Below, piece by piece: positions 21,929-31,842 of a stretch of DNA of 33,439 nt. The first letter of the stretch is position 1. Every line of letters starts with the position of its first letter. The translations under genes and the position numbers were made by a program. A model generated the notes under the pieces. That model searched no databases and was not told where the DNA came from. It saw nothing but the letters and a program-made list of their open reading frames with translations. Source of the stretch: Euplotes aediculatus (Eukaryota; Ciliophora; Spirotrichea; Euplotida; Euplotidae); assembly GCA_030463445.1 (NCBI GenBank), contig JAQGFW010021351.1, positions 1 through 33,439 on the forward strand. The letters run 5' to 3'.

Positions 21929-22664
21929 GTGCCGCGTTTAAAATTTCAGCAATATGCATTACTCGAACCTTACTCTTCTTTCGTTTTAAAATACCTTCCA
22001 GGTGCATCAGACAGCTCATATCTCCACCGGTCAGTATTTCCACCTGGTTTTGTTCATGTTCCTGTATCCGGTCTTTGCCCATTTTTACACTAACCGCTTC
22101 TTCAAATACACAGAACGTTCCACCAAAACCGCAACATTCATCCGATCGTTCCGGTACCAGTAATTCAAGTCCGTTGATTCGGTTCAGCAGATCTGCCGGT
22201 TTTGAAAAAACCGGTGCTACCAGTTCAGACATGGAAGAGAGATGAAGACCTCGCTGCCCATGACAGGAATTATGCAGCCCTACACGATGAGGGAATGAGC
22301 CATTGAAAGTGGACAGGTTTAAAACATCTGTCAGGAATTCAGTTAATTCATAAACACGCTGTTGTATCTGTATCGCTTTTTCAGGAAACTCTTCGCTGTG
22401 GAGGTGTTCTTTAATATGGAGGGTACAGCTACCGGAGGGACAAACAATATAATCCAGCTCAGCAAAATTCTTAATGAAATTCGCATCACATCCTTTTGAT
22501 AGACTGGCAAAACCGCTATTGGCCATTGGCTGACCGCAACAGGTCTGGTTTAAGGGGACTACCACTTTACCGCCCAGTTTCTCCAACAGTTGCAGGCTTG
22601 AAATGGCCACCTGCGGGTAAAATTGGTCGATATAACAGGGAACGAATAACCCGACAGTGTACAT
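21921..22664 (-). CDS. lutA: LutA, CCG-domain subunit of L-lactate oxidation
   Basis: LutA carries two cysteine-rich CCG domains of the type found in heterodisulfide reductase and glycolate oxidase GlcF: TCCGQPM near residue 42 and ECCGFGG near residue 177, each preceded by the expected upstream Cys regions (FVPCYID, GLHNSCHG). The 247 residues fit the family. It is the first gene of lutABC. No regulator of the LutR type and no lactate permease is adjacent. Its start codon is supported by the start of the family homology (MYTVGLFVPCYID). Confidence 0.93.
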   Translation of the reverse strand: MYTVGLFVPCYIDQFYPQVAISSLQLLEKLGGKVVVPLNQTCCGQPMANSGFASLSKGCDANFIKNFAELDYIVCPSGSCTLHIKEHLHSEEFPEKAIQIQQRVYELTEFLTDVLNLSTFNGSFPHRVGLHNSCHGQRGLHLSSMSELVAPVFSKPADLLNRINGLELLVPERSDECCGFGGTFCVFEEAVSVKMGKDRIQEHEQNQVEILTGGDMSCLMHLEGILKRKKSKVRVMHIAEILNAAHE

Positions 22665-22755
22665 GGAAAATATTTATGTGAAAGTCTGAAGATATTGCTT
22701 CTGATTTTTTTTAGATTTTACCCGATGCTAAAGGTAAATTATCAGATCGCAGCTC

Positions 22756-23529
22756 CTATCCTGTGCTATTCGGTTCCCTATCCAGTCCCCTAATCTGCTC
22801 CTGGTAAGCACCCGGTAGCAAGATTTTTTTCAGCATCCAATCCATTTTCATGAGCCGGCTTACTTTGTACAGGGGAACAACCGGACTAAGCAACGAAAAA
22901 TCACTGAACTGCAGCAATTGCTTTACCTGCACCGGAACCACCAGTTTCTGCGCTTCAATCAAAACCCGAAAACGCATACTGCCAAGGTGTTTTTTGTATT
23001 GCTTAAAAAGATCTTCGGTATAAGAAGATTTCTGAAGATCATTTTCCAGGTGGGAATTTCTTACCGGTAACCATTCCTGATAGTTGAGCGGCAATTCTTT
23101 TACGCCCATTCTTGAACCCATCCGGTAAAAAACATCGTATACTTCCTGTTTTTCTTCGTCAGATAGTTTCTGTTCCAGTAATTCATAAGCAGCAATGGAA
23201 TAATAAATCAGCATAAACAACACATCGCGGTAAGACCAATCGGGAATCTGGCTTCCCCGTTTTTTTTCGAGACCAGCATGAATTGCAGCCATGATATCAA
23301 TAGCCTTGTGCGCTTCCACGATTGGAGTGAAAACGATCTTACGGGCATATTCAACCGTAGAAAATAATCGTCCGATCGGATCCGCCGGCAATTTACCGGT
23401 ATAGTATAACCAGTCTACCGCCTTATTCAGGGCAAACTCTGCTGCTGCGCCGGCAAAGATGAACAATATAGTGTCGCTTTTACCCCAGATCTTCCTTACA
23501 ATAGAATCCTGCGTCACAAAAAAATCCAT
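22756..23529 (-). CDS. MpaB/DUF2236-family putative oxygenase
   Basis: The 257 residues resemble the DUF2236/MpaB family, which includes fungal MpaB and the heme-dependent latex-clearing protein Lcp. Typical are the start DSIVRKIWGKSDTILFIFAG in part, AAAEFALNKAVDW, GKLPADPIGRLFSTVEYARK in part, and VEAHKAI with the His that commonly binds heme or metal, plus DVLFMLIYYSIAAYELL. The reaction is not known for this subgroup. It is 91 bases upstream of lutA in the same direction, but the gap argues against tight coupling. It is divergent from the S9 peptidase gene. Confidence 0.82.
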   Translation of the reverse strand: MDFFVTQDSIVRKIWGKSDTILFIFAGAAAEFALNKAVDWLYYTGKLPADPIGRLFSTVEYARKIVFTPIVEAHKAIDIMAAIHAGLEKKRGSQIPDWSYRDVLFMLIYYSIAAYELLEQKLSDEEKQEVYDVFYRMGSRMGVKELPLNYQEWLPVRNSHLENDLQKSSYTEDLFKQYKKHLGSMRFRVLIEAQKLVVPVQVKQLLQFSDFSLLSPVVPLYKVSRLMKMDWMLKKILLPGAYQEQIRGLDREPNSTG

Positions 23530-23577
23530 GGAGATACTGATTTCTACTAAGTTAAGTTATAACAGGTATTCATCCCC

Positions 23578-23585
23578 TATCTTAG
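23578..23585 (+). promoter_or_regulatory. -7-like box (TATCTTAG) before the S9 peptidase gene
   Basis: One mismatch to TAnnTTTG, 18 bases before the ATG at 23604, in the 74-base divergent gap. The probable start of transcription leaves a short leader without a clear Shine-Dalgarno sequence. Confidence 0.35.
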
Positions 23586-23603
23586 CAATTAAAGTCGAAT
23601 GGC

Positions 23604-25982
23604 ATGAAAAATTTCTGTTTCGCTCTCCTTTTGCTTTGCAGTTCCAACAGTTTGCTGGCACAATCCGGTTCCCTGGAACTTACTATTGATAAAATTATGG
23701 CGGATCCCAAATGGATGGGCAGTTCTCCCTCCAATCTGCAATGGAGCGCAGATGGATCTACCCTCTATTTCGACTGGAATCCTGACCGGGCTGCAGATGA
23801 TTCGGTTTACTTTATAACCAGAGAAAACAGAACACCTCAAAAGCTGGCAGCCTCCCTGAAAAAAGATATCCTTTACTATCGGAGTCTTGTATATAATCAG
23901 TCGCGCAGTCAGGCGCTCTACCAAAAAGACGGTGATATTTTTATGATGGATACCAAAACCGGGAAAACCCGACAACTAACTGAAACCGCCGTTTCGGAAA
24001 TGAATCCGGTTTTCTCTTTCAATGATAAAAAAATCGTTTTTCAGCAACAGCAGGATCTGTATGCATGGGATCCTGAAACTGGTCAGTTACAACAATTGAT
24101 TAGTGTTCAGAAGGCAGCTCCTGCTGATTCGAAAAAAAATCCGGGTGCTCAGCAAGCATGGCTAATAAAAGACCAGTTGGAATGGATGCAGGTAATAAAA
24201 GAGCGTAAAGAAAAACGGGAGGCCACAGAAGCGTACAATAATTCCCTTCCAAAATCAAAGCGTGTCCGGCAACTTTACACAGGTGATAAAATGATGCGCA
24301 ATCTTCAAATCAGCTCAGATGGACGTTATATAAGTTACCTGCTTTTCAAGCCAGATCAGAGTGGCAAGCGCACCATTGTACCCAACTATGTAACTGAAAA
24401 TGGATTTACCGAGGATATAGCGGCAAGAACGAAGGTTGGTAGTCCATCAGGTACCAGCGAATTATTTGTGTATGATCGGGTAAAAGACAGCCTTCATGCG
24501 ATTTCTCCTGATTCCATTCCTGGTATAGATGAACTTCCCGATTATCTGAAAGATTATCCTGGCCGTTTAGCTGCCGCTAAAAAAGTAAAGCGGTTGCTTT
24601 CCTTTGGCCGGCTGAACTGGTCTCCTACCGGCAACAATGCCGTAGTTGAAATCTATTCACAGGATAATAAAGACAGATGGATCATGCAATTGATTCCATC
24701 AGAAGGAAAACTGAAACTAATAGACAGGCAACGGGATGAGGCCTGGATTGGTGGTCCGGGTATTGGAAGTTTTGGTGGCTCTACCGGATGGATTAATGAA
24801 AATGAATACTGGTTCCAATCGGAAGCCACTGGTTTTTCACATCTTTATCTACACAATATTCTGAGCGGGAAAAAAACAGCGATTACACAAGGACGTTATG
24901 AAGTGCAGTCTGTTCAGCTTTCCAAAGACAGAAAGTACTTCTATATTACTACCAATGAAGTTCATGCTGGTGAGAAACAGTTTTATCGCATAGCCATCAC
25001 CGGTGGTAAAGCGGAACGCATCACCCAGCTTACAGGAGCTAATCAAGTGGTGGTTTCCCCCGATGAAAAACAACTGGCGATTTTATATTCTTATTCCAAT
25101 AAACCCTGGGAACTCTATTTACAGGATAACAATTCAAAAGCGAAAGCAATCCAGGTCACCAATAAGGCGCAATCCGAATTATTTGCATCGTATTCCTGGC
25201 GGGATCCGGAGCTGGTACAGGTTCCAGCCGCAGATGGTGCGATGGTACCTGCCCGTTTCTACCGACCGGCAAATCCTGATCCCACCAAACCGGCTGTAAT
25301 TTTTGTACATGGCGCAGGGTATTTACAAAATGCGCACAAATGGTGGAGCAGTTATTTCAGAGAGTATATGTTTCATAATATGCTGGCTGATCAGGGGTAT
25401 TATGTGCTCGATATGGATTACAGGGGGAGTGCAGGATATGGCCGCGATTGGCGGACTGCCATCTACAGGCATATGGGCGGCAAGGATCTCACCGATCATA
25501 TTGATGGAGCCAAATGGCTGGCCAGGGAACATGGAGTTGATGCTAAACGAATTGGAATTTATGGTGGATCCTATGGAGGTTTTATCACGCTAATGGGACT
25601 GTTTACAGCACCTGGCACATTTGCAGCCGGTGCAGCACTTCGGCCGGTTACAGATTGGGCACACTATAACCATGGATACACGTCCAATATTTTAAACAGC
25701 CCTGTGGATGACAGTATCGCATACAGAAGAAGCTCTCCCATCTATTTTGCAGACGGATTACAGGATCACCTGCTCATCTGCCATGGCATGGTAGATGTCA
25801 ATGTACATTTTCAGGATGTTGTGCGACTCAATCAGCGGTTGATAGAGCTGGGCAAAGAAAACTGGCAGGTAGCCATGTATCCGATGGAAGATCATGGATT
25901 TGTGGAACCATCAAGCTGGGCGGATGAATACAAACGAATCTTCCTACTCTTCGAAACCATTTTAAAACGAAAAACTAACTGA
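23604..25982 (+). CDS. Secreted S9-family prolyl oligopeptidase / DPP-IV-like peptidase
   Basis: The 792 residues start with a signal peptide (MKNFCFALLLLCSSNSLLAQ), so it works in the periplasm or outside. Residues about 30-520 form a beta-propeller with DPP-IV-type repeats (NPVFSFNDKKIVFQ, LQISSDGRYISYLLF). The alpha/beta-hydrolase domain (about 535-792) holds the nucleophile Ser656 in GGSYGGF, Asp731 in HGMVDVNVHF and His764 in MEDHGF, a full triad. DPP-IV-like enzymes release dipeptides from peptide N-termini; they commonly serve peptide nutrition in Bacteroidota. The last 21 bases overlap the convergent kinase gene. Confidence 0.93.
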   Translation: MKNFCFALLLLCSSNSLLAQSGSLELTIDKIMADPKWMGSSPSNLQWSADGSTLYFDWNPDRAADDSVYFITRENRTPQKLAASLKKDILYYRSLVYNQSRSQALYQKDGDIFMMDTKTGKTRQLTETAVSEMNPVFSFNDKKIVFQQQQDLYAWDPETGQLQQLISVQKAAPADSKKNPGAQQAWLIKDQLEWMQVIKERKEKREATEAYNNSLPKSKRVRQLYTGDKMMRNLQISSDGRYISYLLFKPDQSGKRTIVPNYVTENGFTEDIAARTKVGSPSGTSELFVYDRVKDSLHAISPDSIPGIDELPDYLKDYPGRLAAAKKVKRLLSFGRLNWSPTGNNAVVEIYSQDNKDRWIMQLIPSEGKLKLIDRQRDEAWIGGPGIGSFGGSTGWINENEYWFQSEATGFSHLYLHNILSGKKTAITQGRYEVQSVQLSKDRKYFYITTNEVHAGEKQFYRIAITGGKAERITQLTGANQVVVSPDEKQLAILYSYSNKPWELYLQDNNSKAKAIQVTNKAQSELFASYSWRDPELVQVPAADGAMVPARFYRPANPDPTKPAVIFVHGAGYLQNAHKWWSSYFREYMFHNMLADQGYYVLDMDYRGSAGYGRDWRTAIYRHMGGKDLTDHIDGAKWLAREHGVDAKRIGIYGGSYGGFITLMGLFTAPGTFAAGAALRPVTDWAHYNHGYTSNILNSPVDDSIAYRRSSPIYFADGLQDHLLICHGMVDVNVHFQDVVRLNQRLIELGKENWQVAMYPMEDHGFVEPSSWADEYKRIFLLFETILKRKTN

Positions 25983-27287
25983 AGTGTCAATCAGCAGTAA
26001 CGCACCGAGCGCAGCGCCCTGTGAGTTATCAACGCATTGAATAGTCAGTTCAGGTAACGCTTTCTTTAGAAAGTGAATAAAGAGTGTATTGGCGGCAAAA
26101 CCACCTTCTACATAAAGGAGACGAATATCCTCCGTTAGCACCAGGCGGATAGAAACCTCTAACAGATTAACCAGGTCAGCAACCAGCTGATGATAAGCCG
26201 AGGATACTGATTCAAAGTCCTGAAGAGATCGGTACCGGAAAGCCAGCCGGTCAATCATAGCGCCGGATTTATGCTGTTTAGTTGAGGAAGCCGGAGCAGT
26301 TGAAATAAAATTTTCATCCAGTTGAGTTAACAGTACCTGTTCCGCTGAGGTTTCAAAATGATCCGCTATTCGCTGAACCTGAATTTCATGTTCCTGGCCG
26401 CCAAAGAGCCGGCTTGCCTTTACCGGCGTGCCCTCAAAACTCAAGTAACAGAGGCAATCCATTGACAGTTCTTTATCCGTTAAAGGATGGCTGTTAAAAG
26501 GATTCAGGGTAATACACCAGGTTCCTGTCGACAGTAACGTAAATTTCTCAACTTTATCGGTAAGATAGGGAACCAATGCAGCAGAGCTGTCGTGCATGCC
26601 GATTCCACACCAGAAACTATGTCCCTTGTAAGTTACTCTTTCTTTATACCGGGAAGGAAAAATAGGTGCCAGTTTTTCGGTTAACCCTTCCTGTTTGACC
26701 CATTCATGGTACTCCTGTTTTTCAAAATCCCACAGTCCTGTATGACAACCAATGCTAGTGGGATCGGAAGAAATAAGTCCCGTCAGGAGAAAGGAAAGAT
26801 ACTGAGGTAAATGCAGGGCGAAATTCAATCGCTCAAACAATGCCGGCTTTTCCATTTTCAACCGATACAATTGCAAACCTGAATTCAGACTTCCAAGATA
26901 AGGAGAAGCTGTTCGACGCGACCAGGATTCTTGTCCCCCGTATTTTTCAAATAACTCTTCTGCGAGTTGTTCAGGATAGGGCTTTAGATAATTATATAAC
27001 AGACTGAGTGGCTTGCCTGCATCATCGATGTAAACCAGGCTGGCTCCGTAGGCTGAAAAATTAACCCCTTTAAGATTCCAGGCAGGGTTATCCAAAACAG
27101 TATCAAGATGGGAAAAAACAAACTGCTGAATCGCCATGAGGTCATCACAGGGAAAACCGTCTTCGTCTTTAATTTCTTCAATCCGCCTGGAATATTGCGC
27201 GATAACCTGCTGTTGCTCATCAAAAAGCAGCAGTTTTTTATTGGTTTTTCCAATATCAAAAATTGCATTTACGGCAATAGGGCTCAT
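25962..27287 (-). CDS. rhaB: FGGY-family carbohydrate kinase, probable L-rhamnulokinase
   Basis: The protein of 441 residues belongs to the FGGY sugar kinases: the phosphate-binding start is FDIGKTNKKLLLFDEQ (10-25). The C-terminal ATP-binding part has LYVEGGFAANTLFIHFL and NSQGAALGALLL. It would phosphorylate L-rhamnulose made by the isomerase upstream, giving rhamnulose-1-phosphate for the aldolase. It lies 9 bases after the isomerase gene, the last gene of the minus-strand rhamnose unit. It is diverged from E. coli RhaB, and the substrate is inferred from the neighbours; L-fuculokinase or xylulokinase activity is less likely here. Confidence 0.83.
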   Translation of the reverse strand: MSPIAVNAIFDIGKTNKKLLLFDEQQQVIAQYSRRIEEIKDEDGFPCDDLMAIQQFVFSHLDTVLDNPAWNLKGVNFSAYGASLVYIDDAGKPLSLLYNYLKPYPEQLAEELFEKYGGQESWSRRTASPYLGSLNSGLQLYRLKMEKPALFERLNFALHLPQYLSFLLTGLISSDPTSIGCHTGLWDFEKQEYHEWVKQEGLTEKLAPIFPSRYKERVTYKGHSFWCGIGMHDSSAALVPYLTDKVEKFTLLSTGTWCITLNPFNSHPLTDKELSMDCLCYLSFEGTPVKASRLFGGQEHEIQVQRIADHFETSAEQVLLTQLDENFISTAPASSTKQHKSGAMIDRLAFRYRSLQDFESVSSAYHQLVADLVNLLEVSIRLVLTEDIRLLYVEGGFAANTLFIHFLKKALPELTIQCVDNSQGAALGALLLIDTSVSFSF

Positions 27288-27296
27288 GCAAAGTAA

Positions 27297-28571
27297 TTAT
27301 AGTCCGGTAGCTGTGGTTTTGTCTCCTCTTTTTTTTATCAATTCAGCCCTGATTGCTTCTGACCGGAACAGTTCCAGGGGATCCAGGGCACCGCCATTCC
27401 TGATACGTGCTTCAGCCACGAGTGGCCGACAATCAGTACGATAGGCGGCCTGGAGGATTTCCTGGCACCGTACCACATCATTGATTTCCTGCGCCGCTTT
27501 CAGTGCAGCTGTATCTATCAATAAAGCCTGCGCATAGGCAAGCAGGATGGCCTCAACAGATTGCAGAAGATCTTCCAGCGGATCTTTTACATTGTGAGAA
27601 GCGTCAATCATCCAGCCAAGGTCTGAGGCATGATTCATATTTCTTGCATTCATGCCTTCCACCAGTTCGTTAAAAATCAAAAACAACTGATACGGATTGA
27701 TACTTCCTACAGTGAGGTCATCATCACCGTATTTACTGTCATTAAAATGAAATCCTGCCAGTTTACCTTCCATCAGCAGCAAGGCTACGATCTGTTCAAT
27801 ATTTGCATTGGGCAAATGATGTCCAAGATCTACCAGGGTATAAGCCTGCTGGCCTAACTTTGATGCATAGAGTAAAGATTGACCCCAATCCCCTACTGTC
27901 ATGCTGTAAAAATTGGGTTCAAATGCTTTGTATTCGATAAACATTTTCCAATCTGCAGGAAGTGCCTGGTAGATTTCCTGCAGGCTTTCCAACGTACGTT
28001 GAAATGCCCCTCTGAAATTAAGTTGACCGGGGAAACAGGATCCATCCGAGAGCCAGACTGTAATTGCTTTGGAACCCAGTTCGACACCGTGTTGGATTAC
28101 TTCCAGATTGTGTCGAATTGCCTGCCTGCGAACGTTTTTATCAGCATGCTGTAAGGATCCGAACTTGTAACTGAGAGTCTGATCTGGCTGGTCTTGAAAA
28201 GTATTTGAATTGACAGCGTCAAACTTTAATCCGTACTGCTGCGCCAGATTTCTGATAGCAGCCGGATCCTGCGGAACATCCCAGGGGATATGCAATGAAA
28301 TGGCACCACTTGACTGATTGAGCTGGTGCAGCAAACCAATATCTTCCATTTTTTCTTCGAGCGACCGGGGTTCACCACCACCGGAAAAACGACCGAATCT
28401 TGTTCCACCGGTTCCTAACGCCCAACTGGGAATCGCAACCTGGAAATCTGCGAGCTGCCGTATGATCGTTTCAGTTTCTGCGAATTCATCCTGCAAGGCA
28501 GCCAGCTTTAACTGATGGCGGCGAAGCCCTTTTTCATTGTGTTTTTCTATTATAGAGCCATTCAACAGCAT
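27297..28571 (-). CDS. rhaI: RhaI-type L-rhamnose isomerase (TIM-barrel sugar isomerase)
   Basis: The enzyme converts L-rhamnose to L-rhamnulose. It belongs to the xylose-isomerase-like TIM-barrel group typified by Pseudomonas stutzeri L-rhamnose isomerase, not to the E. coli RhaA group. Metal ligands are visible, numbered from the TTG two codons upstream: Glu215 (FIEYKAFEP), Asp250 (LVDLGHH), His277 and Asp280 (GFHFNDSKYGDDD). The ATG at 28571 is preferred over TTG at 28577, giving 424 residues. The gene follows the aldolase/dehydrogenase gene by about 40 bases and precedes the kinase by 9. Confidence 0.9.
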   Translation of the reverse strand: MLLNGSIIEKHNEKGLRRHQLKLAALQDEFAETETIIRQLADFQVAIPSWALGTGGTRFGRFSGGGEPRSLEEKMEDIGLLHQLNQSSGAISLHIPWDVPQDPAAIRNLAQQYGLKFDAVNSNTFQDQPDQTLSYKFGSLQHADKNVRRQAIRHNLEVIQHGVELGSKAITVWLSDGSCFPGQLNFRGAFQRTLESLQEIYQALPADWKMFIEYKAFEPNFYSMTVGDWGQSLLYASKLGQQAYTLVDLGHHLPNANIEQIVALLLMEGKLAGFHFNDSKYGDDDLTVGSINPYQLFLIFNELVEGMNARNMNHASDLGWMIDASHNVKDPLEDLLQSVEAILLAYAQALLIDTAALKAAQEINDVVRCQEILQAAYRTDCRPLVAEARIRNGGALDPLELFRSEAIRAELIKKRGDKTTATGL

Positions 28572-28612
28572 AGTCAATCGTTTTCTGTAAGTTATCTTTT
28601 TTCGAACAATCC

Positions 28613-30733
28613 CTAGCGCAGGAACGCCATCCCCACACCACCGTCTACATTGAGCGCATTACCGGTTGATTTTTTCAATAACCCGCCCACCAGCGCAAAA
28701 CACGCATTGGCAATATCTTCGGGCAGTATTATTTCATTCAGCAAGGTTCTCTTTGCGTAATAGGCAGGTAATTCCTCAATACTAATACCATAGGCTTTTG
28801 CTCTTCCTTCTGCCCATCCACCCGACCAGATATTACTGTCGGCAATTACGGCATCCGGATTCACCGCATTTACACGGATTTTATCCGTTCCCAATTCTGC
28901 CGCCATCAATCTTGTGAGGTGTGCCTGAGCCGCTTTGGCCGATCCATAACCCGGATTATTAGGTCCTGCTACTACTGCATTTTTGGAAACAATGTTCACA
29001 ATATCACCTCCCATTCCCTGTTTGCGAAGAATGGCAATAGCTGCTTTGGATACCATGAACTGTCCTTTTACCAGGATGTCGTACAACCGGTCCCATTCTT
29101 CCAGGCTATGGTCCGCAATCGATCTGGAAATACTGATCCCGGCATTGTTAACTATGATATCCACTCCGCCGAAATGGAGGGTCGCCTTTTCAAAGGCGGA
29201 TTGAATGCTGGTATCTGCTGTAACATCCAGTATCACCGATCGCACCTGGTCTTTCCCGAACAGCTGTGTAAACTCAGCCTGCGTATTATTTAACCGCTCC
29301 TCATTCAAATCATTCAATACAATGCAGGCGCCTTCTTCCGCCAGTTTTTTTGCGATGGCTTTGCCAATACCTCCGGCACTTCCGGTTACCAGCGCAACTT
29401 TTCCAGTTAGGACTTTGGGTTTGGGCATTCGCTGCAGTTTGGCTTCTTCCAGTAACCAGTACTCAATATTAAAGGCTTCCTGCCTTGGGAGCGCAGTGTA
29501 TTCACTGATCGCTTCTGCTCCCCGCATCACGTTGATCGCATTGAGATAAAATTCGGATGCTACCCTTGCGGTCTGTTTATCTTTTGCGAAAGTGAACATT
29601 CCGATTCCGGGATATAGTATCACTACCGGGTTGGGGTCGCGCATAGCCGGACTATCCGCATGTTTACAAGCCTGGTAATAATCAGCATACATTTTCCGGT
29701 AAGAATCAAATGAGGGGGTTAATTGCTGGTGCAATTTTTCCTGATTAGTCAGATCTGCATCCGGAGAAAGAGCAAGCACAAGCGGACTGATCTTTGTTCT
29801 CAGAAAATGATCCGGACAACTGGTGCCCAGGGGTGCCAAACGGTCAAGGTCAACCGAATTTATAAATTGCAGCACACGATCATCATCCGTAAAATGACCC
29901 ACCATGGAAACCTGGCTGCTGCAAAATCCCCGAAGTACAGGTGCCAGTGCAGCTGCCTGTTTTTCCCGGTTTTCTTTAGCTGCTGACTTTAGTTTTTCAC
30001 CTCCGAACGGATGGCCTTTAATTGCCTGTTTTTCTTCAATAAACCGGGCACATTGTTCAACTACTTCCAGTGTATTGACATAACAATCAAAAGCAGTATC
30101 TCCCCAGGTAAACAACCCATGTGAACCCAGCATGATTCCCCGAATCCCGGGATTTTCGGTTAGGCATTGCCGTAATTTTAATCCAAGGTCAAATCCGGGG
30201 CGCTGCCAATCTACCCAACCGATTTTTCCATTGAATAATTCATGGGTGATCTGCTTGCCGTCTTTAGCGGCTGCTATTGCAATGGCCGCATCCGGGTGCA
30301 GGTGATCAATATGTTTAAATGGAAGAAACGCATGCAGGGGGGTATCAATGGACGGCGCTTTGCTGCTGAGGTCGTAGATGCAATGGTTGAACAATTCAAC
30401 CATCCGGTCTTCCGTCTCTATTCCTTTGTAAACGGATTCCAGCTGGTGAAGGCGGCTCAGATACAATGCTGCCAGGCCGGACTTTTTCAAGGTGCCAATA
30501 TCACCTCCTGATCCTTTCACCCACATCACTTCCGTTGGAGTACCGGTAAGCGGATCAGGCTGCATAAGCTTACAGGAGGTATTGCCACCACCATAATTGG
30601 TTAACCGAAGATCAGCACCCAACAGATTGGAACGGTAGAGTAAAAGAGCTACTTCATCGCCCTCCAGCGAAGCTGCCTTTTCTGCATCCCACAAATAATC
30701 GACATGTTTGAATTGATCTGTCACAGTTGTCAT
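28613..30733 (-). CDS. rhaEW: Bifunctional rhamnulose-1-phosphate aldolase / short-chain dehydrogenase
   Basis: One protein of 706 residues joins two activities. Residues about 20-430 are a class II aldolase domain; zinc-binding candidates are His141, His144 and His146 (FKHIDHLHPDA) and His205 (GSHGLF). It would split rhamnulose-1-phosphate into dihydroxyacetone phosphate and L-lactaldehyde. Residues about 440-706 are a short-chain dehydrogenase with the NAD-binding motif TGSAGGIG (450-457), NNAG (529-532) and the catalytic YGSAK (Tyr596, Lys600), which would oxidise or reduce the lactaldehyde. This fusion (RhaEW) is known from rhamnose regulons of Bacillus, Bacteroidota and others. It follows rhaT by 22 bases. 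Confidence 0.93.
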   Translation of the reverse strand: MTTVTDQFKHVDYLWDAEKAASLEGDEVALLLYRSNLLGADLRLTNYGGGNTSCKLMQPDPLTGTPTEVMWVKGSGGDIGTLKKSGLAALYLSRLHQLESVYKGIETEDRMVELFNHCIYDLSSKAPSIDTPLHAFLPFKHIDHLHPDAAIAIAAAKDGKQITHELFNGKIGWVDWQRPGFDLGLKLRQCLTENPGIRGIMLGSHGLFTWGDTAFDCYVNTLEVVEQCARFIEEKQAIKGHPFGGEKLKSAAKENREKQAAALAPVLRGFCSSQVSMVGHFTDDDRVLQFINSVDLDRLAPLGTSCPDHFLRTKISPLVLALSPDADLTNQEKLHQQLTPSFDSYRKMYADYYQACKHADSPAMRDPNPVVILYPGIGMFTFAKDKQTARVASEFYLNAINVMRGAEAISEYTALPRQEAFNIEYWLLEEAKLQRMPKPKVLTGKVALVTGSAGGIGKAIAKKLAEEGACIVLNDLNEERLNNTQAEFTQLFGKDQVRSVILDVTADTSIQSAFEKATLHFGGVDIIVNNAGISISRSIADHSLEEWDRLYDILVKGQFMVSKAAIAILRKQGMGGDIVNIVSKNAVVAGPNNPGYGSAKAAQAHLTRLMAAELGTDKIRVNAVNPDAVIADSNIWSGGWAEGRAKAYGISIEELPAYYAKRTLLNEIILPEDIANACFALVGGLLKKSTGNALNVDGGVGMAFLR

Positions 30734-30755
30734 ATATACGATTTCAAATAAATGA

Positions 30756-31838
30756 TCAGGTTCGAATGGAATTGCCGTAGCCGACTACCAGAACTGATAG
30801 TATGATCAGCAAAATTCCGATGATTAGATTTCTACGTGCCTTAACAGGAGTGCCTTTCCACTCATTGAGAAAGAGTCCCCATGCATTTGCTACCAGAATG
30901 ATAAATGCCATGTGCAGTATCCAGGAACTTGGACCATTGCCCAGTTTGCTTTCTCCCATACCATAAAAGAAAAACTGCAGAAACCAGGTGGTTCCGGCAA
31001 GCGCACAGAAGAGCAGATTTTTTGCAACCGGAACAGTTTTGCTGGTATAATCGCCAAAGGTTTTATTGCGATAATTCAGCAGCAGACACCATACCAGATT
31101 GGTCGTGAGTCCGCCCCATAATACGACTACATAAGTAACATTGTTCTGGTAAAGAAATTCTCCCTGGCCGGCATGGGTAGCTTTCCATAATTCATTAGCC
31201 GTATTAGCCATGGGCTTGCCAGCTTCCAGTCCGAAATTGAAACAGGCACTTAAAATGCCGCTGATAATCGAAACCAGTAACCCTATTCCAAATTTATACT
31301 CCTGGTTGGCAGCAACTGCGGTAGTTGCCAGTTTCATGGATTGTTCTTTTTGCATCCCGGCTTTGCCGCACCAGATGATGCCAAGGATACAGATCAGCAA
31401 ACCGGCTAAAATTGTAATGCCCCAGTAAGTACCGGTAAGCATGCCAATGGTATCCTTTCCTGCACCCGGATTAAACTGGTAATAAATGGCTGGAATAAGG
31501 GCTCCAAAAACCATACACAAGCCGAGAATGATGCTGCTTCCCAGGGACACACCGAGGTATCGTACACCGAGTCCGTAGGTGAGCCCACCGATGCCCCAAA
31601 GCAGCCCAAAAAAATAGGTAAGTCCCAGCGTAGGAAAAGCTGTTTCAGCGATGATGTTCGCAAAGCCCGGGATGGTTATCCAGGCTGCTAAAGGTGGCAC
31701 AATCAGCCAGGAAAATAATCCGCCGATCAGCCAGTAGGTTTCCCATGACCAGCCCTTTACTTTTTTATACGGGATGTAAAAACTCCCTGAGGCAAATCCT
31801 CCAATAAAATGAAACAGTACTCCTAATATGGCTTGCAT
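30756..31838 (-). CDS. rhaT: L-rhamnose/proton symporter RhaT
   Basis: RhaT brings L-rhamnose across the inner membrane with protons. The 360 residues show about ten membrane helices and the family start (GVLFHFIGGFASGSFYIPYK, then VKGWSWETYWLIGGLFSW). Further conserved parts are WGIGGLTYGLGVRYLG and GIGLLVSIISGILSACFNFG. The C-terminus LIIGILLIILSVLVVGYGN is a last helix. It is the first cytoplasmic-pathway gene of the rhamnose unit, 57 bases after the TonB receptor gene, and seems to have its own -7-like box. Confidence 0.94.
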   Translation of the reverse strand: MQAILGVLFHFIGGFASGSFYIPYKKVKGWSWETYWLIGGLFSWLIVPPLAAWITIPGFANIIAETAFPTLGLTYFFGLLWGIGGLTYGLGVRYLGVSLGSSIILGLCMVFGALIPAIYYQFNPGAGKDTIGMLTGTYWGITILAGLLICILGIIWCGKAGMQKEQSMKLATTAVAANQEYKFGIGLLVSIISGILSACFNFGLEAGKPMANTANELWKATHAGQGEFLYQNNVTYVVVLWGGLTTNLVWCLLLNYRNKTFGDYTSKTVPVAKNLLFCALAGTTWFLQFFFYGMGESKLGNGPSSWILHMAFIILVANAWGLFLNEWKGTPVKARRNLIIGILLIILSVLVVGYGNSIRT

Positions 31839-31842
31839 TTCC

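Noticed and set aside
25962-27287. The kinase as L-fuculokinase or xylulokinase
   Set aside because: The FGGY fold alone allows it, but the neighbouring RhaT, RhaI-type isomerase and RhaEW fusion point to rhamnulose.
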